From NCBI RefSeq assembly GCF_023897015.1, contig NZ_JAMHFY010000005.1, forward strand, positions 62,001 to 126,000: a stretch of DNA of 64,000 nt, written 5' to 3'. The notes below the pieces were generated by a model, which searched no databases, was not told where the DNA came from, and worked only from the letters and a program-made list of their open reading frames with translations. Shown in pieces: positions 63,732-64,000 of the stretch. The position numbers and the translations under genes are program-made. Position 1 is the stretch's first letter, and each line of letters starts with the position of its first letter. This DNA comes from Desulfosporosinus nitroreducens (GTDB lineage: Bacteria > Bacillota > Desulfitobacteriia > Desulfitobacteriales > Desulfitobacteriaceae).

Positions 63732-63971
63732 TTAAAAATTATATCTGAAAGGTGAAGTAAAACCTGTCGCTTTCCGGGAGGTATAAATGGATATTTTAGG
63801 AAAACCAGTACGAGTGGTGTAGTTTTTTACCCATGAAGCGTATTCGTCGACAGGATACTCAAGCTTACGAGTAAGATTGTCTCCGGTGGAGATTATCGCC
63901 GAAAGCACACGGCCCGTAACGAATACTATTGCGCTGAGGATAGACTTATGCCGAGGGCGCATATTCCACAA
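63732..63971 (-). CDS. Uncertain small ORF upstream of spoIIGA
   Basis: A 79-codon open frame starting with TTG or ATG (63962) and ending KATGFTSPFRYNF. No ribosome site and no recognised family. It has the right strand and lies in the gap where ftsZ would be expected next to spoIIGA. I list it only so that the gap is not overlooked; it may well be non-coding. No other frame in 63705-64000 looks coding. Confidence 0.2.
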   Translation of the reverse strand: MWNMRPRHKSILSAIVFVTGRVLSAIISTGDNLTRKLEYPVDEYASWVKNYTTRTGFPKISIYTSRKATGFTSPFRYNF

Positions 63972-64000
63972 ACAAATACATTCGCGCCGTAGAATGAACT

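Overview
The window is a chromosomal stretch of a spore-forming, anaerobic Firmicute, most likely a Desulfosporosinus/Desulfitobacterium-like member of the Peptococcaceae (inference). The support is: spoIIGA-sigE-sigG; the sepF-ylmG-ylmH-divIVA-ileS cluster; a class 1B dihydroorotate dehydrogenase (pyrK/pyrD); Gram-positive cis-regulation (PyrR attenuators, a T-box, a tandem glycine riboswitch); and remnants of a TorD/NrfD/ApbE respiratory module. No rRNA, tRNA or CRISPR locus was seen. Almost everything lies on the minus strand.

Read right to left on the minus strand, the backbone follows the known Bacillus subtilis order: spoIIGA-sigE-sigG-ylmC-pgeF(ylmD)-yggS(ylmE)-sepF-ylmG-ylmH-divIVA-ileS-ylyA-lspA-rluD-pyrR-pyrB-pyrC-carA-carB-pyrK-pyrD-pyrF-pyrE, then rqcH(yloA)-yloB-yloC-remA-gmk-rpoZ-coaBC and finally priA. 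Interruptions: phoP-phoR plus an HlyD-like gene at 56.5-59.6 kb; the glycine cleavage operon with comB and pduL at 43.3-49.9 kb; an accessory island at 19.4-28.7 kb; dapF at 13.2 kb; and at 1.9-9.6 kb the uracil permease, ACT/PaaK pair, YtrA-type ABC operon and metK.

Pyrimidine supply is the main system. pyrR, pyrB and the distant uracil permease gene each have a PyrR-type attenuator. gcvT-gcvH-gcvPA-gcvPB sit behind a tandem glycine riboswitch with a 20-bp terminator, and ileS sits behind a T-box leader with a probable ATC specifier.

The accessory island holds a pentapeptide-repeat protein, a DUF1801 protein, a REP-associated tyrosine transposase with inverted GGGACAAG arrays, a DUF1287 protein, a phosphodiesterase, and a decaying molybdoenzyme module: NrfD with three apparent -1 frameshifts, a NapH-like gene with one, intact TorD and ferredoxin, and an N-terminally truncated ApbE. 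No catalytic subunit is present.

The most unusual observations are: (1) a (CTTCGTG)10.7 heptanucleotide array at the pgeF 3' end, where copy number modulo three decides whether pgeF translation stops before or overlaps the phoP start, a possible phase-variable coupling; (2) degenerate heptad arrays of the same type at other intergenic sites; (3) a yloC translation start whose Shine-Dalgarno is apparently brought close to ATG by a 9-bp hairpin; (4) a yggT gene whose best-placed start is ATT.
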